A stretch of DNA of 64,000 nt from the NCBI RefSeq assembly GCF_932526225.1, contig NC_064045.1, forward strand, positions 16,178,442 to 16,242,441, written 5' to 3'. The notes beneath the pieces are model-generated. The model had not been told where the DNA came from and did not search any database. It worked only from the letters and a program-made list of their open reading frames with translations. Made by a program: the position numbers and the translations under genes. Numbering within the stretch: position 1 is the stretch's first letter; each line of letters starts with the position of its first letter. The DNA comes from Nematostella vectensis. Lineage: Eukaryota > Cnidaria > Anthozoa > Actiniaria > Edwardsiidae. Positions 34,612 to 48,665 of the stretch are shown one piece after another.

Positions 34612-36616
34612 TTTAAACAAAACAAAAAAAAATGACCACAAACTGTCCATTAACATAGTTTTCAATATAATATTGCATATTATTTAATAAGGTATTGACA
34701 GCTTTTAAAAAGTTCAACTGTTTGTAGACACTTAAAAGCCTACAATAAACACTGACTCCAGACATGCGCAGTACTATGCTGCTGCCCCTTTAAAGTAAAA
34801 TACAGCTTTACTTAGTCAGCGTAGACAATATTGCGGATTTTGTCAATATTCTAATATGAATATGCCAATATTCTCCCCCCTTACGTCTTTATTTCTATTT
34901 ATTTTATGATTTTCACATGATACCAAAACAGCGTCTTTTTTCTTCGCTAATTTGATGTCATGTGCACAATAAAAGAGATGCGCCCGTGCGCATGGCGAGT
35001 CCCCAAGGTACCCAAGACGCCCAAATAGACCTCTATTTTTTGTCATCCACAATCTCGGCGAGCTGTGCGTGGCGTAACCGTATTACAGGCCTGGGATCCT
35101 GGTTATTGTCCTCCCCATTAATGCGCGGGTTGGGATAACCTTGCAAGAGTGTTGTACAGCATATTCGCTCGGAAATATCGGTGCTTGGGGCCTTCGGGTT
35201 CTTTACAGCCTTCCGTAAAAGCCTTGTGCTGCCATACCGATTGGGTAATCCGTATGTATGGTTTCCGTTTTCTTCTTCAGACCGGGTTCGATCCCAGGCC
35301 AATGGGCTTTTTTTTTATTCGTTTTCTTTCTTTGTGCTTGCCCCCCCTAATCCTGATTGGTTTTGCGCAAAAATAATAAAAAAAAGTGAGTTTGCAAAAT
35401 AAGCTTGCTGGATTTATTGATTATATGTATTCAATTTGTTCCTAGGAAGTTAACAAAAAACACAAAGCAAAGAGTTTGAGGAAGTAAACAAGTATGTGAA
35501 CTTTAATGTTCTATTTGAAGGAGTGCATTTTGTACAGGGAAGCATACATAGAATGCTTAACTGGTGGAGAGGGAAGAGGTAAAAGTTTATTGAGCATAAT
35601 TTCAACAATAGCAGGGGGAAGAGAGGGGCACTCTCTTCATACAATATTGCAGTTGTTACCTATTATTAAATAAGTTTGTAACATGTCTTTGTTTATTAAG
35701 CAAGGTCTATTTCTGAGACAAGCAAACTCAAGTAAGGCTGTTGAAATAACAGGTGAGTGTTAAAAGAAAAACAATTATCTGATTAGAAAACTACTGTAGA
35801 TTCCTTTGCACCAAAATAAGAACAAACTTCATTTTGTTTGTTATTTATGAGGAACGAGATGAGCTCTACAAAGCCATAAAGAAATATGTATTGCTCATCT
35901 AATTTATACAAGTAAATGATAATATTAAAAAAGAACTACTGTAAGTAATTAGAGTGGTTTTCATTAACCCGTGAAACAAAGTGTGATAGTTAAACGGTAA
36001 TAGTTAGTAAAACACAAAAAAGAACAATAGAATCAGATCACCACAAAGTGTAATACGCTAAAGCGTAGTTCACGGGTTAATGAAGGTTTTGACATTTCAA
36101 CCTTACATCCACATGAAAGTAATGCCTAATATCGAGTGCCCTACAGTAAGTGTTTTGCAGTCAAGTTGTTTTCTGTTAGTAGGTAAAAAAATATTCTAAA
36201 TAATAGTAATCATAGCTATGGTCACCACTTACACATATAGAACTTGTAATGAAAAGAAAGAAAATGTATATATATATGCAGTCAAACAACAGAATTGCAT
36301 GATAACCTTGAATATATTGAATAAAGGACTGCAAAAAAACATCTTTTATACTAGTTGCTTGAATTGACCCTTGGCTATTTTTAGCTGAATTCCCCTCCCC
36401 CTCTAAAAAAGAAAATAATAATAATAATAATAGAACAAAACTAAAAAGAAAACAAACACAACAGAGACCCCCACCAACAATTTTGATTTTTTTTTACTTT
36501 CCTTTAAAAGGGGAGTGTCATGGTTAAGAGATTTGCAATAGCTCTAGAGCCCTGACACAATGAACTTCAGTGAAATTCTAATACTGACTTATGAGCTTTT
36601 GGTACATGTGGGAGAC
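34612..36616. repeat. Array B unit 14 (2005 bp)
   Basis: The tRNA-like segment is at 35237-35306 (TTTTCTTCTTCAG form). AAGGTACCC and CATCTAATTTATAC are both shared with unit 18. GAAGGAGTGC is private. Confidence 0.95.
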
Positions 36617-38626
36617 TTTAAACAAAACAAAAAAAATGACCACAAACTGTCCATTAACATAGTTTTCAATATAATATTGCATATTATTTAATAAGGTATT
36701 GACAGCTTTTTAAAAGTTCAACTGTTTGTAGACACTTAAAAGCCTACAATAAACACTGACTCCAGACATGCGCAGTACTATGCTGCTGCCCCTTTAAAGT
36801 AAAATACAGCTTTACTTAGTCAGCGTAGACAATATTGCGGATTTTGTCAATATTCTAATATGAATATGCCAATATTCTCCCCCCTTACGTCTTTATTTCT
36901 ATTTATTTTATGATTTTCACATGATACCAAAACAGCGTCTTTTTTCTTCGCTAATTTGATGTCATGTGCACAATAAAAGAGATGCGCCCGTGCGCATGGC
37001 GAGTCCCCAAGTGACCCAAGACGCCCAAATAGACCTCTATTTTTTGTCATCCACAATCTCGGCGAGCTGTGCGTGGCGTAACCGTACTACAGGCCTGGGA
37101 TCCTGGTTATTGTCCTCCCCATTAATGCGCGGGTTGGGATAACCTTGCAAGAGTGTTGTACAGCATATTCGCTCGGAAATATCGGTGCTTGGGGCCTTCG
37201 GGTTCTTTACAGCCTTCCGTAAAAGCCTTGTGCTGCCATACCGATTGGGTAATCCGTATGTATGGTTTCCGTTTTGTTCTTCAGACCGGGTTCGATCCCA
37301 GGCCAATGGGCTTTTTTTTTATTCGTTTTCTTTCTTTGTGCTTGCCCCCCCTAATCCTGATTGGTTTTGCGCAAAAATAATAAAAAAAAGTGAGTTTGCA
37401 AAATAAGCTTGCTGGATTTATTGATTATATGTATTCAATTTGTTCCTAGGAAGTTAACAAAAAACACAAAGCAAAGAGTTTGAGGAAGTAAACAACTATG
37501 TGAACTTTAATGTTCTATTTGAAGGGGTGCATTTTGTACAGGGAAGCATACATAGAATGCTTAACTGGTGGAGAGGGAAGAGGTAAAAGTTTATTGAGCA
37601 TAATTTCAACAATAGCAGGGGGAAGAGAGGGGCACTCTCTTCATACAATATTGCAGTTGTTACCTATTATTAAATAAGTTTGTAACATGTCTTTGTTTAT
37701 TAAGCAAGGTCTATTTCTGAGACAAGCAAACTCAAGTAAGGCTGTTGAAATAACAGGTGAGTGTTAAAAGAAAAACAATTATCTGATTAGAAAACTACTG
37801 TAGATTCCTTTGCACCAAAATAAGAACAAACTTCATTTTGTTTGTTATTTATGAGGGACGAGATGAGCTCTACAAAGCCATAAAGAAATATGTATTGCTC
37901 ATCTAAAATATACAAGTAAATGATAATATTTAAAAAGAACTACTGTAAGTAATTAGAGTGGTTTTCATTAACCCGTGAAACAAAGTGTGATAGTTAAACG
38001 GTAATAGTTAGTAAAACACAAAAAAGAACAATAGAATCAGATCACCACAAAGTGTAATACGCTAAAGCGTAGTTCACGGGTTAATGAAGGTTTTGACATT
38101 TCAACCTTACATCCACATGAAAGTAATGCCTAATATCGAGTGCCCTACAGTAAGTGTTTTGCAGTCAAGTTGTTTTCTGTTAGTAGGTAAAAAAATATTC
38201 TAAATAATAGTAATCATAGCTATGGTCACCACTTACACATATAGAACTTGTAATGAAAAGAAAGAAAAAATATATATATATGCAGTCAAACAACAGAATT
38301 GCATGATAACCTTGAATATATTGAATAAAGGACTGCAAAAAAACATCTTTTATACTAGTTGCTTGAATTGACCCTTGGCTATTTTTAGCTGAATTCCCCT
38401 CCCCCTCTAAAAAAGAAAATAATAATAATAATAATAATAATAGAACAAAACTACAAAGAAAACAAACACAACAGAGACCCCCACCAACAATTTTGATTTT
38501 TTTTTACTTTCCTTTAAAAGGGGAGTGTCATGGTTAAGAGATTTGCAATAGCTCTAGAGCCCTGACACAATGAACTTCAGTGAAATTCTAATACTGACTT
38601 ATGAGCTTTTGGTACATGTGGGAGAC
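36617..38626. repeat. Array B unit 15 (2010 bp)
   Basis: The tRNA-like segment is at 37241-37310 (TTTTGTTCTTCAG form). GCTTTTTAAAAG and GAGGGACGAG are shared with units 19 and 23. AAGTGACCC and CCGTACTAC are private. Confidence 0.95.
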
Positions 38627-40634
38627 TTTAAACAAAACAAAAAAAATGACCACAAACTGTCCATTAACATAGTTTTCAATATAATATTGCATATTATTTA
38701 ATAAGGTATTGACAGCTTTTAAAAAGTTCAACTGTTTGTAGACATTTAAAAGCCTACAATAAACACTGACTCCAGACATGCGCAGTACTATGCTGCTGCC
38801 CCTTTAAAGTAAAATACAGCTTTACTTAGTCAGCGTAGACAATATTGCGGATTTTGTCAATATTCTAATATGAATATGCCAATATTCTCCCCCCTTACGT
38901 CTTTATTTCTATTTATTTTATGATTTTCACATGATACCAAAACAGCGTCTTTTTTCTTCGCTAATTTGATGTCATGTGCACAATAAAAGAGATGCGCCCG
39001 TGCGCATGGCGAGTCCCCAAGGGACCCAAGACGCCCAAATAGACCTCTATTTTTTGTCATCCACAATCTCGGCGAGCTGTGCGTGGCGTAACCGTATTAC
39101 AGGCCTGGGATCCTGGTTATTGTCCTCCCCATTAATGCGCGGGTTGGGATAACCTTGCAAGAGTGTTGTACAGCATATTCGCTCGGAAATATCGGTGCTT
39201 GGGGCCTTCGGGTTCTTTACAGCCTTCCGTAAAAGCCTTGTGCTGCCATACCGATTGGGTAATCCGTATGTATGGTTTCCGTTTTGTTCTTCAGACCGGG
39301 TTCGATCCCAGGCCAATGGGCTTTTTTTTTATTCGTTTTCTTTCTTTGTGCTTGACCCCCCTAATCCTGATTGGTTTTGCGCAAAAATAATAAAAAAAGT
39401 GAGTTTGCAAAATAAGCTTGCTAGATTTATTGATTATATGTATTCAATTTGTTCCTAGGAAGTTAACAAAAACACAAAGCAAAGAGTTTGAGGAAGTAAA
39501 CAAGTATGTGAACTTTAATGTTCTATTTGAAGGGGTGCATTTTGTACAGGGAAGCATACATAGAATGCTTAACTGGTGGAGAGGGAAGAGGTAAAAGTTT
39601 ATTGAGCATAATTTCAACAATAGCAGGGGGAAGAGAGGGGCACTCTCTTCATACAATATTGCAGTTGTTACTTATTATTAAATAAGTTTGTAACATGTCT
39701 TTGTTTATTAAGCAAGGTCTATTTCTGAGACAAGCAAACTCAAGTAAGGCTGTTGAAATAACAGGTGAGTGTTAAAAGAAAAACAATTATCTGATTAGAA
39801 AACTACTGTAGATTCCTTTGCACCAAAATAAGAACAAACTTCATTTTGTTTGTTATTTATGAGGAACGAGATGAGCTCTACAAAGCCATAAAGAAATATG
39901 TATTGCTCATCTAAATTATACAAGTAAATGATAATATTTAAAAAGAACTACTGTAAGTAATTAGAGTGGTTTTCATTAACCCGTGAAACAAAGTGTGATA
40001 GTTAAACGGTAATAGTTAGTAAAACACAAAAAAGAACAATAGAATCAGATCACCACAAAGTGTAATACGCTAAAGCGTAGTTCACGGGTTAATGAAGGTT
40101 TTGACATTTCAACCTTACATCCACATGAAAGTAATGCCTAATATCGAGTGCCCTACAGTAAGTGTTTTGCAGTCAAGTTGTTTTCTGTTAGTAGGTAAAA
40201 AAATATTCTAAATAATAGTAATCATAGCTATGGTCACCACTTACACATATAGAACTTGTAATGAAAAGAAAGAAAAAATATATATATATGCAGTCAAACA
40301 ACAGAATTGCATGATAACCTTGAATATATTGAATAAAGGACTGCAAAAAAACATCTTTTATACTAGTTGCTTGAATTGACCCTTGGCTATTTTTAGCTGA
40401 ATTCCCCTCCCCCTCTAAAAAAGAAAATAATAATAATAATAATAATAATAGAACAAAACTAAAAAGAAAACAAACACAACAGAGACCCCCACCAACAATT
40501 TTGATTTTTTTTTACTTTCCTTTAAAAGGGGAGTGTCATGGTTAAGAGATTTGCAATAGCTCTAGAGCCCTGACACAATGAACTTCAGTGAAATTCTAAT
40601 ACTGACTTATGAGCTTTTGGTACATGTGGGAGAC
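38627..40634. repeat. Array B unit 16 (2008 bp)
   Basis: The tRNA-like segment is at 39251-39320. GACATTTAAAAG is private. TTACTTATTA is shared with units 21, 22, 24 and 25. Confidence 0.95.
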
Positions 40635-42640
40635 TTTAAACAAAACAAAAAAAATGACCACAAACTGTCCATTAACATAGTTTTCAATATAATATTGCAT
40701 ATTATTTAATAAGGTATTGACAGCTTTTAAAAAGTTCAACTGTTTGTAGACACTTAAAAGCCTACAATAAACACTGACTCCAGACATGCGCAGTACTATG
40801 CTGCTGCCCCTTTAAAGTAAAATACAGCTTTACTTAGTCAGCGTAGACAATATTGCGGATTTTGTCAATATTCTAATATGAATATGCCAATATTCTCCCC
40901 CCTTACGTCTTTATTTCTATTTATTTTATGATTTTCACATGATACCAAAACAGCGTCTTTTTTCTTCGCTAATTTGATGTCATGTGCACAATAAAAGAGA
41001 TGCGCCCGTGCGCATGGCGAGTCCCCAAGGGACCCAAGACGCCCAAATAGACCTCTATTTTTTGTCATCCACAATCTCGGCGAGCTGTGCGTGGCGTAAC
41101 CGTATTACAGGCCTGGGATCCTGGTTATTGTCCTCCCCATTAATGCGCGGGTTGGGATAACCTTGCAAGAGTGTTGTACAGCATATTCGCTCGGAAATAT
41201 CGGTGCTTGGGGCCTTCGGGTTCTTTACAGCCTTCCGTAAAAGCCTTGTGCTGCCATACCGATTGGGTAATCCGTATGTATGGTTTCCGTTTTCTTCTTC
41301 AGACCGGGTTCGATCCCAGGCCAATGGGCTTTTTTTTTATTCGTTTTCTTTCTTTGTGCTTGCCCCCCCTAATCCTGATTGGTTTTGCGCAAAAATAAAA
41401 AAAAAAGTGAGTTTGCAAAATAAGCTTGCTGGATTTATTGATTATATGTATTCAATTTGTTCCTAGGAAGTTAACAAAAAACACAAAGCAAAGAGTTTGA
41501 GGAAGTAAACAAGTATGTGAACTTTAATGTTCTATTTGAAGGGGTGCATTTTGTACAGGGAAGCATACATAGAATGCTTAACTGGTGGAGAGGGAAGAGG
41601 TAAAAGTTTATTGAGCATAATTTCAACAATAGCAGGGGGAAGAGAGGGGCACTCTCTTCATACAATATTGCAGTTGTTACCTATTATTAAATAAGTTTGT
41701 AACATGTCTTTGTTTATTAAGCAAGGTATATTTCTGAGACAAGCAAACTCAAGTAAGGCTGTTGAAATTACAGGTGAGTGTTAAAAGAAAAACAATTATC
41801 TGATTAGAAAACTACTGTAGATTCCTTTGCACCAAAATAAGAACAAACTTCATTTTGTTTGTTATTTATGAGGAACGAGATGAGCTCTACAAAGCCATAA
41901 AGAAATATGTATTGCTCATCTAAATTATACAAGTAAATGATAATATTTAAAAAGAACTACTGTAAGTAATTAGAGTGGTTTTCATTAACCCGTGAAACAA
42001 AGTGTGATAGTTAAACGGTAATAGTTAGTAAAACACAAAAAAGAACAATAGAATCAGATCACCACAAAGTGTAATACGCTAAAGCGTAGTTCACGGGTTA
42101 ATGAAGGTTTTGACATTTCAACCTTACATCCACATGAAAGTAATGCCTAATATCGAGTGCCCTACAGTAAGTGTTTTGCAGTCAAGTTGTTTTCTGTTAG
42201 TAGGTAAAAAAATATTCTAAATAATAGTAATCATAGCTATGGTCACCACTTACACATATAGAACTTGTAATGAAAAGAAAGAAAAATATATATATATATA
42301 TGCAGTCAAACAACAGAATTGCATGATAACCTTGAATATATTGAATAAAGGACTGCAAAAAAACATCTTTTATACTAGTTGCTTGAATTGACCCTTGGCT
42401 ATTTTTAGCTGAATTCCCCTCCCCCTCTAAAAAAGAAAATAATAATAATAATAATAGAACAAAACTAAAAAGAAAACAAACACAACAGAGACCCCCACCA
42501 ACAATTTTGATTTTTTTTTACTTTCCTTTAAAAGGGGAGTGTCATGGTTAAGAGATTTGCAATAGCTCTAGAGCCCTGACACAATGAACTTCAGTGAAAT
42601 TCTAATACTGACTTATGAGCTTTTGGTACATGTGGGAGAC
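40635..42640. repeat. Array B unit 17 (2006 bp)
   Basis: The tRNA-like segment is at 41259-41328 (TTTTCTTCTTCAG form). AAAAATAAAAAAAAAAG replaces AAAAATAATAAA, shared with units 21 and 22. AGGTATATTTC is private. Confidence 0.95.
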
Positions 42641-44645
42641 TTTAAACAAAACAAAAAAAATGACCACAAACTGTCCATTAACATAGTTTTCAATATAATA
42701 TTGCATATTATTTAATAAGGTATTGACAGCTTTTAAAAAGTTCAACTGTTTGTAGACACTTAAAAGCCTACAATAAACACTGACTCCAGACATGCGCAGT
42801 ACTATGCTGCTGCCCCTTTAAAGTAAAATACAGCTTTACTTAGTCAGCGTAGACAATATTGCGGATTTTGTCAATATTCTAATATGAATATGCCAATATT
42901 CTCCCCCCTTACGTCTTTATTTCTATTTATTTTATGATTTTCACATGATACCAAAACAGCGTCTTTTTTCTTCGCTAATTTGATGTCATGTGCACAATAA
43001 AAGAGATGCGCCCGTGCGCATGGCGAGTCCCCAAGGTACCCAAGACGCCCAAATAGACCTCTATTTTTTGTCATCCACAATCTCGGCGAGCTGTGCGTGG
43101 CGTAACCGTATTACAGGCCTGGGATCCTGGTTATTGTCCTCCCCATTAATGCGCGGGTTGGGATAACCTTGCAAGAGTGTTGTACAGCATATTCGCTCGG
43201 AAATATCGGTGCTTGGGGCCTTCGGGTTCTTTACAGCCTTCCGTAAAAGCCTTGTGCTGCCATACCGATTGGGTAATCCGTATGTATGGTTTCCGTTTTC
43301 TTCTTCAGACCGGGTTCGATCCCAGGCCAATGGGCTTTTTTTTTATTCGTTTTCTTTCTTTGTGCTTGCCCCCCCTAATCCTGATTGGTTTTGCGCAAAA
43401 ATAATAAAAAAAAGTGAGTTTGCAAAATAAGCTTGCTGGATTTATTGATTATATGTATTCAATTTGTTCCTAGGAAGTTAACAAAAAACACAAAGCAAAG
43501 AGTTTGAGGAAGTAAACAAGTATGTGAACTTTAATGTTCTATTTGAAGGGGTGCATTTTGTACAGGGAAGCATACATAGAATGCTTAACTGGTGGAGAGG
43601 GAAGAGGTAAAAGTTTATTGAGCATAATTTCAACAATAGCAGGGGGAAGAGAGGGGCACTCTCTTCATACAATATTGCAGTTGTTACCTATTATTAAATA
43701 AGTTTGTAACATGTCTTTGTTTATTAAGCAAGGTCTATTTCTGAGACAAGCAAACTCAAGTAAGGCTGTTGAAATAACAGGTGAGTGTTAAAAGAAAAAC
43801 AATTATCTGATTAGAAAACTACTGTAGATTCCTTTGCACCAAAATAAGAACAAACTTCATTTTGTTTGTTATTTATGAGGAACGAGATGAGCTCTACAAA
43901 GCCATAAAGAAATATGTATTGCTCATCTAATTTATACAAGTAAATGATAATATTAAAAAAGAACTACTGTAAGTAATTAGAGTGGTTTTCATTAACCCGT
44001 GAAACAAAGTGTGATAGTTAAACGGTAATAGTTAGTAAAACACAAAAAAGAACAATAGAATCAGATCACCACAAAGTGTAATACGCTAAAGCGTAGTTCA
44101 CGGGTTAATGAAGGTTTTGACATTTCAACCTTACATCCACATGAAAGTAATGCCTAATATCGAGTGCCCTACAGTAAGTGTTTTGCAGTCAAGTTGTTTT
44201 CTGTTAGTAGGTAAAAAAATATTCTAAATAATAGTAATCATAGCTATGGTCACCACTTACACATATAGAACTTGTAATGAAAAGAAAGAAAATATATATA
44301 TATATATGCAGTCAAACAACAGAATTGCATGATAACCTTGAATATATTGAATAAAGGACTGCAAAAAAACATCTTTTATACTAGTTGCTTGAATTGACCC
44401 TTGGCTATTTTTAGCTGAATTCCCCTCCCCCTCTAAAAAAGAAAATAATAATAATAATAATAGAACAAAACTAAAAAGAAAACAAACACAACAGAGACCC
44501 CACCAACAATTTTGATTTTTTTTTACTTTCCTTTAAAAGGGGAGTGTCATGGTTAAGAGATTTGCAATAGCTCTAGAGCCCTGACACAATGAACTTCAGT
44601 GAAATTCTAATACTGACTTATGAGCTTTTGGTACATGTGGGAGAC
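42641..44645. repeat. Array B unit 18 (2005 bp)
   Basis: The tRNA-like segment is at 43265-43334. AAGGTACCC and CATCTAATTTATAC are as in unit 14. One C is missing in GAGACCCCACC. Confidence 0.95.
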
Positions 44646-46655
44646 TTTAAACAAAACAAAAAAAATGACCACAGACTGTCCATTAACATAGTTTTCAATA
44701 TAATATTGCATATTATTTAATAAGGTATTGACAGCTTTTTAAAAGTTCAACTGTTTGTAGACGCTTAAAAGCCTACAATAAACACTGACTCCAGACATGC
44801 GCAGTACTATGCTGCTGCCCCTTTAAAGTAAAATACAGCTTTACTTAGTCAGCGTAGACAATATTGCGGATTTTGTCAATATTCTAATATGAATATGCCA
44901 ATATTCTTCCCACTTACGTCTTTATTTCTATTTATTTTATGATTTTCACATGATACCAAAACAGCGTCTTTTTTCTTCGCTAATTTGATGTCATGTGCAC
45001 AATAAAAGAGATGCGCCCGTGCGCATGGCGAGTCCCCAAGGGACCCAAGACGCCCAAATAGACCTCTATTTTTTGTCATCCACAATCTCGGCGAGCTGTG
45101 CGTGGCGTAACCGTATTACAGGCCTGGGATCCTGGTTATTGTCCTCCCCATTAATGCGCGGGTTGGGATAACCTTGCAAGAGTGTTGTACAGCATATTTG
45201 CTCGGAAATATCGGTGCTTGGGGCCTTCGGGTTCTTTACAGCCTTCCGTAAAAGCCTTGTGCTGCCATACCGATTGGGTAATCCGTATGTATGGTTTCCG
45301 TTTTGTTCTTCAGACCGGGTTCGATCCCAGGCCAATGGGCTTTTTTTTTATTCGTTTTCTTTCTTTGTGCTTGCCCCCCCTAATCCTGATTGGTTTTGCG
45401 CAAAAATAATAAAAAAAAGTGAGTTTGCAAAATAAGCTTGCTGGATTTATTGATTATATGTATTCAATTTGTTCCTAGGAAGTTAACAAAAAACACAAAG
45501 CAAAGAGTTTGAGGAAGTAAACAAGTATGTGAACTTTAATGTTCTATTTGAAGGGGTGCATTTTGTACAGGGAAGCATACATAGAATGCTTAACTGGTGG
45601 AGAGGGAAGAGGTAAACGTTTATTGAGCATAATTTCAACAATAGCAGGGGGAAGAGAGGGGCACTCTCTTCATACAATATTGCAGTTGTTACCTATTATT
45701 AAATAAGTTTGTAACATGTCTTTGTTTATTAAGCAAGGTCTATTTCTGAGACAAGCAAACTCAAGTAAGGCTGTTGAAATAACAGGTGAGTGTTAAAAGA
45801 AAAACAATTATCTGATTAGAAAACTACTGTAGATTCCTTTGCACCAAAATAAGAACAAACTTCATTTTGTTTGTTATTTATGAGGGACGAGATGAGCTCT
45901 ACAAAGCCATAAAGAAATATGTATTGCTCATCTAAATTATACAAGTAAATGATAATATTTAAAAAGAACTACTGTAAGTAATTAGAGTGGTTTTCATTAA
46001 CCCGTGAAACAAAGTGTGATAGTTAAACGGTAATAGTTAGTAAAACACAAAAAAGAACAATAGAATCAGATCACCACAAAGTGTAATACGCTAAAGCGTA
46101 GTTCACGGGTTAATGAAGGTTTTGACATTTCAACCTTACATCCACATGAAAGTAATGCCTAATATCGAGTGCCCTACAGTAAGTGTTTTGCAGTCAAGTT
46201 GTTTTCTGTTAGTAGGTAAAAAAATATTCTAAATAATAGTAATCATAGCTATGGTCACCACTTACACATATAGAACTTGTAATGAAAAGAAAGAAAAAAT
46301 ATATATATATGCAGTCAAACAACAGAATTGCATGATAACCTTGAATATATTGAATAAAGGACTGCAAAAAAACATCTTTTATACTAGTTGCTTGAATTGA
46401 CCCTTGGCTATTTTTAGCTGAATTCCCCTCCCCCTCTAAAAAAGAAAATAATAATAATAATAATAATAATAGAACAAAACTAAAAAGAAAACAAACACAA
46501 CAGAGACCCCCACCAACAATTTTAATTTTTTTTTAATTCCCTTTAAAAGGGGAGTGTCATGGTTAAGAGATTTGCAATAGCTCTAGAGCCCTGACACAAT
46601 GAACTTCAGTGAAATTCTAATACTGACTTATGAGCTTTTGGTACATGTGGGAGAC
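44646..46655. repeat. Array B unit 19 (2010 bp)
   Basis: The tRNA-like segment is at 45270-45339. GCTTTTTAAAAG and GAGGGACGAG are as in unit 15. Private changes are CCACAGACTG, GACGCTTAAAAG, TTCTTCCCACTTACG and CATATTTGCTCGG. Confidence 0.95.
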
Positions 46656-48665
46656 TTTAAACAAAACAAAAAAAATGACCACAAACTGTCCATTAACATA
46701 GTTTTCAATATAATATTGCATATTATTTAATAAGGTATTGACAGCTTTTAAAAAGTTCAACTGTTTGTAGACACTTAAAAGCCTACAATAAACACTGACT
46801 CCAGACATGCGCAGTACTATGCTGCTGCCCCTTTAAAGTAAAATACAGCTTTACTTAGTCAGCGTAGACAATATTGCGGATTTTGTCAATATTCTAATAT
46901 GAATATGCCAATATTCTCCCCCCTTACGTCTTTATTTCTATTTATTTTATGATTTTCACATGATACCAAAACAGCGTCTTTTTTCTTCGCTAATTTGATG
47001 TCATGTGCACAATAAAAGAGATGCGCCCGTGCGCATGGCGAGTCCCCAAGGGACCCAAGACGCCCAAATAGACCTCTATTTTTTGTCATCCACAATCTCG
47101 GCGAGCTGTGCGTGGCGTAACCGTATTACAGGCCTGGGATCCTGGTTATTGTCCTCCCCATTAATGCGCGGGTTGGGATAACCTTGCAAGAGTGTTGTAC
47201 AGCATATTCGCTCGGAAATATCGGTGCTTGGGGCCTTCGGGTTCTTTACAGCCTTCCGTAAAAGCCTTGTGCTGCCATACCGATTGGGTAATCCGTATGT
47301 ATGGTTTCCGTTTTGTTCTTCAGACCGGGTTCGATCCCAGGCCAATGGGCTTTTTTTTTATTCGTTTTCTTTCTTTGTGCTTGCCCCCCCTAATCCTGAT
47401 TGGTTTTGCGCAAAAATAATAAAAAAAAGTGAGTTTGCAAAATAAGCTTGCTGGATTTATTGATTATATGTATTCAATTTGTTCCTAGGAAGTTAACAAA
47501 AAACACAAAGCAAAGAGTTTGAGGAAGTAAACAAGTATGTGAACTTTAATGTTCTATTTGAAGGGGTGCATTTTGTACAGGGAAGCATACATAGAATGCT
47601 TAACTGGTGGAGAGGGAAGAGGTAAAAGTTTATTGAGCATAATTTCAACAATAGCAGGGGGAAGAGAGGGGCACTCTCTTCATACAATATTGCAGTTGTT
47701 ACCTATTATTAAATAAGTTTGTAACATGTCTTTGTTTATTAAGCAAGGTCTATTTCTGAGACAAGCAAACTCAAGTAAGGCTGTTGAAATAACAGGTGAG
47801 TGTTAAAAGAAAAACAATTATCTGATTAGAAAACTACTGTAGATTCCTTTGCACCAAAATAAGAACAAACTTCATTTTGTTTGTTATTTATGAGGGACGA
47901 GATGAGCTCTACAAAGCCATAAAGAAATATGTATTGCTCATCTAAATTATACAAGTAAATGATAATATTTAAAAAGAACTACTGTAAGTAATTAGAGTGG
48001 TTTTCATTAACCCGTGAAACAAAGTGTGATAGTTAAACGGTAATAGTTAGTAAAACACAAAAAAGAACAATAGAATCAGATCACCACAAAGTGTAATACG
48101 CTAAAGCGTAGTTCACGGGTTAATGAAGGTTTTGACATTTCAACCTTACATCCACATGAAAGTAATGCCTAATATCGAGTGCCCTACAGTAAGTGTTTTG
48201 CAGTCAAGTTGTTTTCTGTTAGTAGGTAAAAAAATATTCTAAATAATAGTAATCATAGCTATGGTCACCACTTACACATATAGAACTTGTAATGAAAAGA
48301 AAGAAAAAATATATATATATGCAGTCAAACAACAGAATTGCATGATAACCTTGAATATATTGAATAAAGGACTGCAAAAAAACATCTTTTATACTAGTTG
48401 CTTGAATTGACCCTTGGCTATTTTTAGCTGAATTCCCCTCCCCCTCTAAAAAAGAAAATAATAATAATAATAATAATAATAGAACAAAACTAAAAAGAAA
48501 ACAAACACAACAGAGACCCCCACCAACAATTTTGATTTTTTTTTACTTTCCTTTAAAAGGGGAGTGTCATGGTTAAGAGATTTGCAATAGCTCTAGAGCC
48601 CTGACACAATGAACTTCAGTGAAATTCTAATACTGACTTATGAGCTTTTGGTACATGTGGGAGAC
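46656..48665. repeat. Array B unit 20 (2010 bp)
   Basis: The tRNA-like segment is at 47280-47349. It has GAGGGACGAG and otherwise few differences from the consensus. Confidence 0.95.
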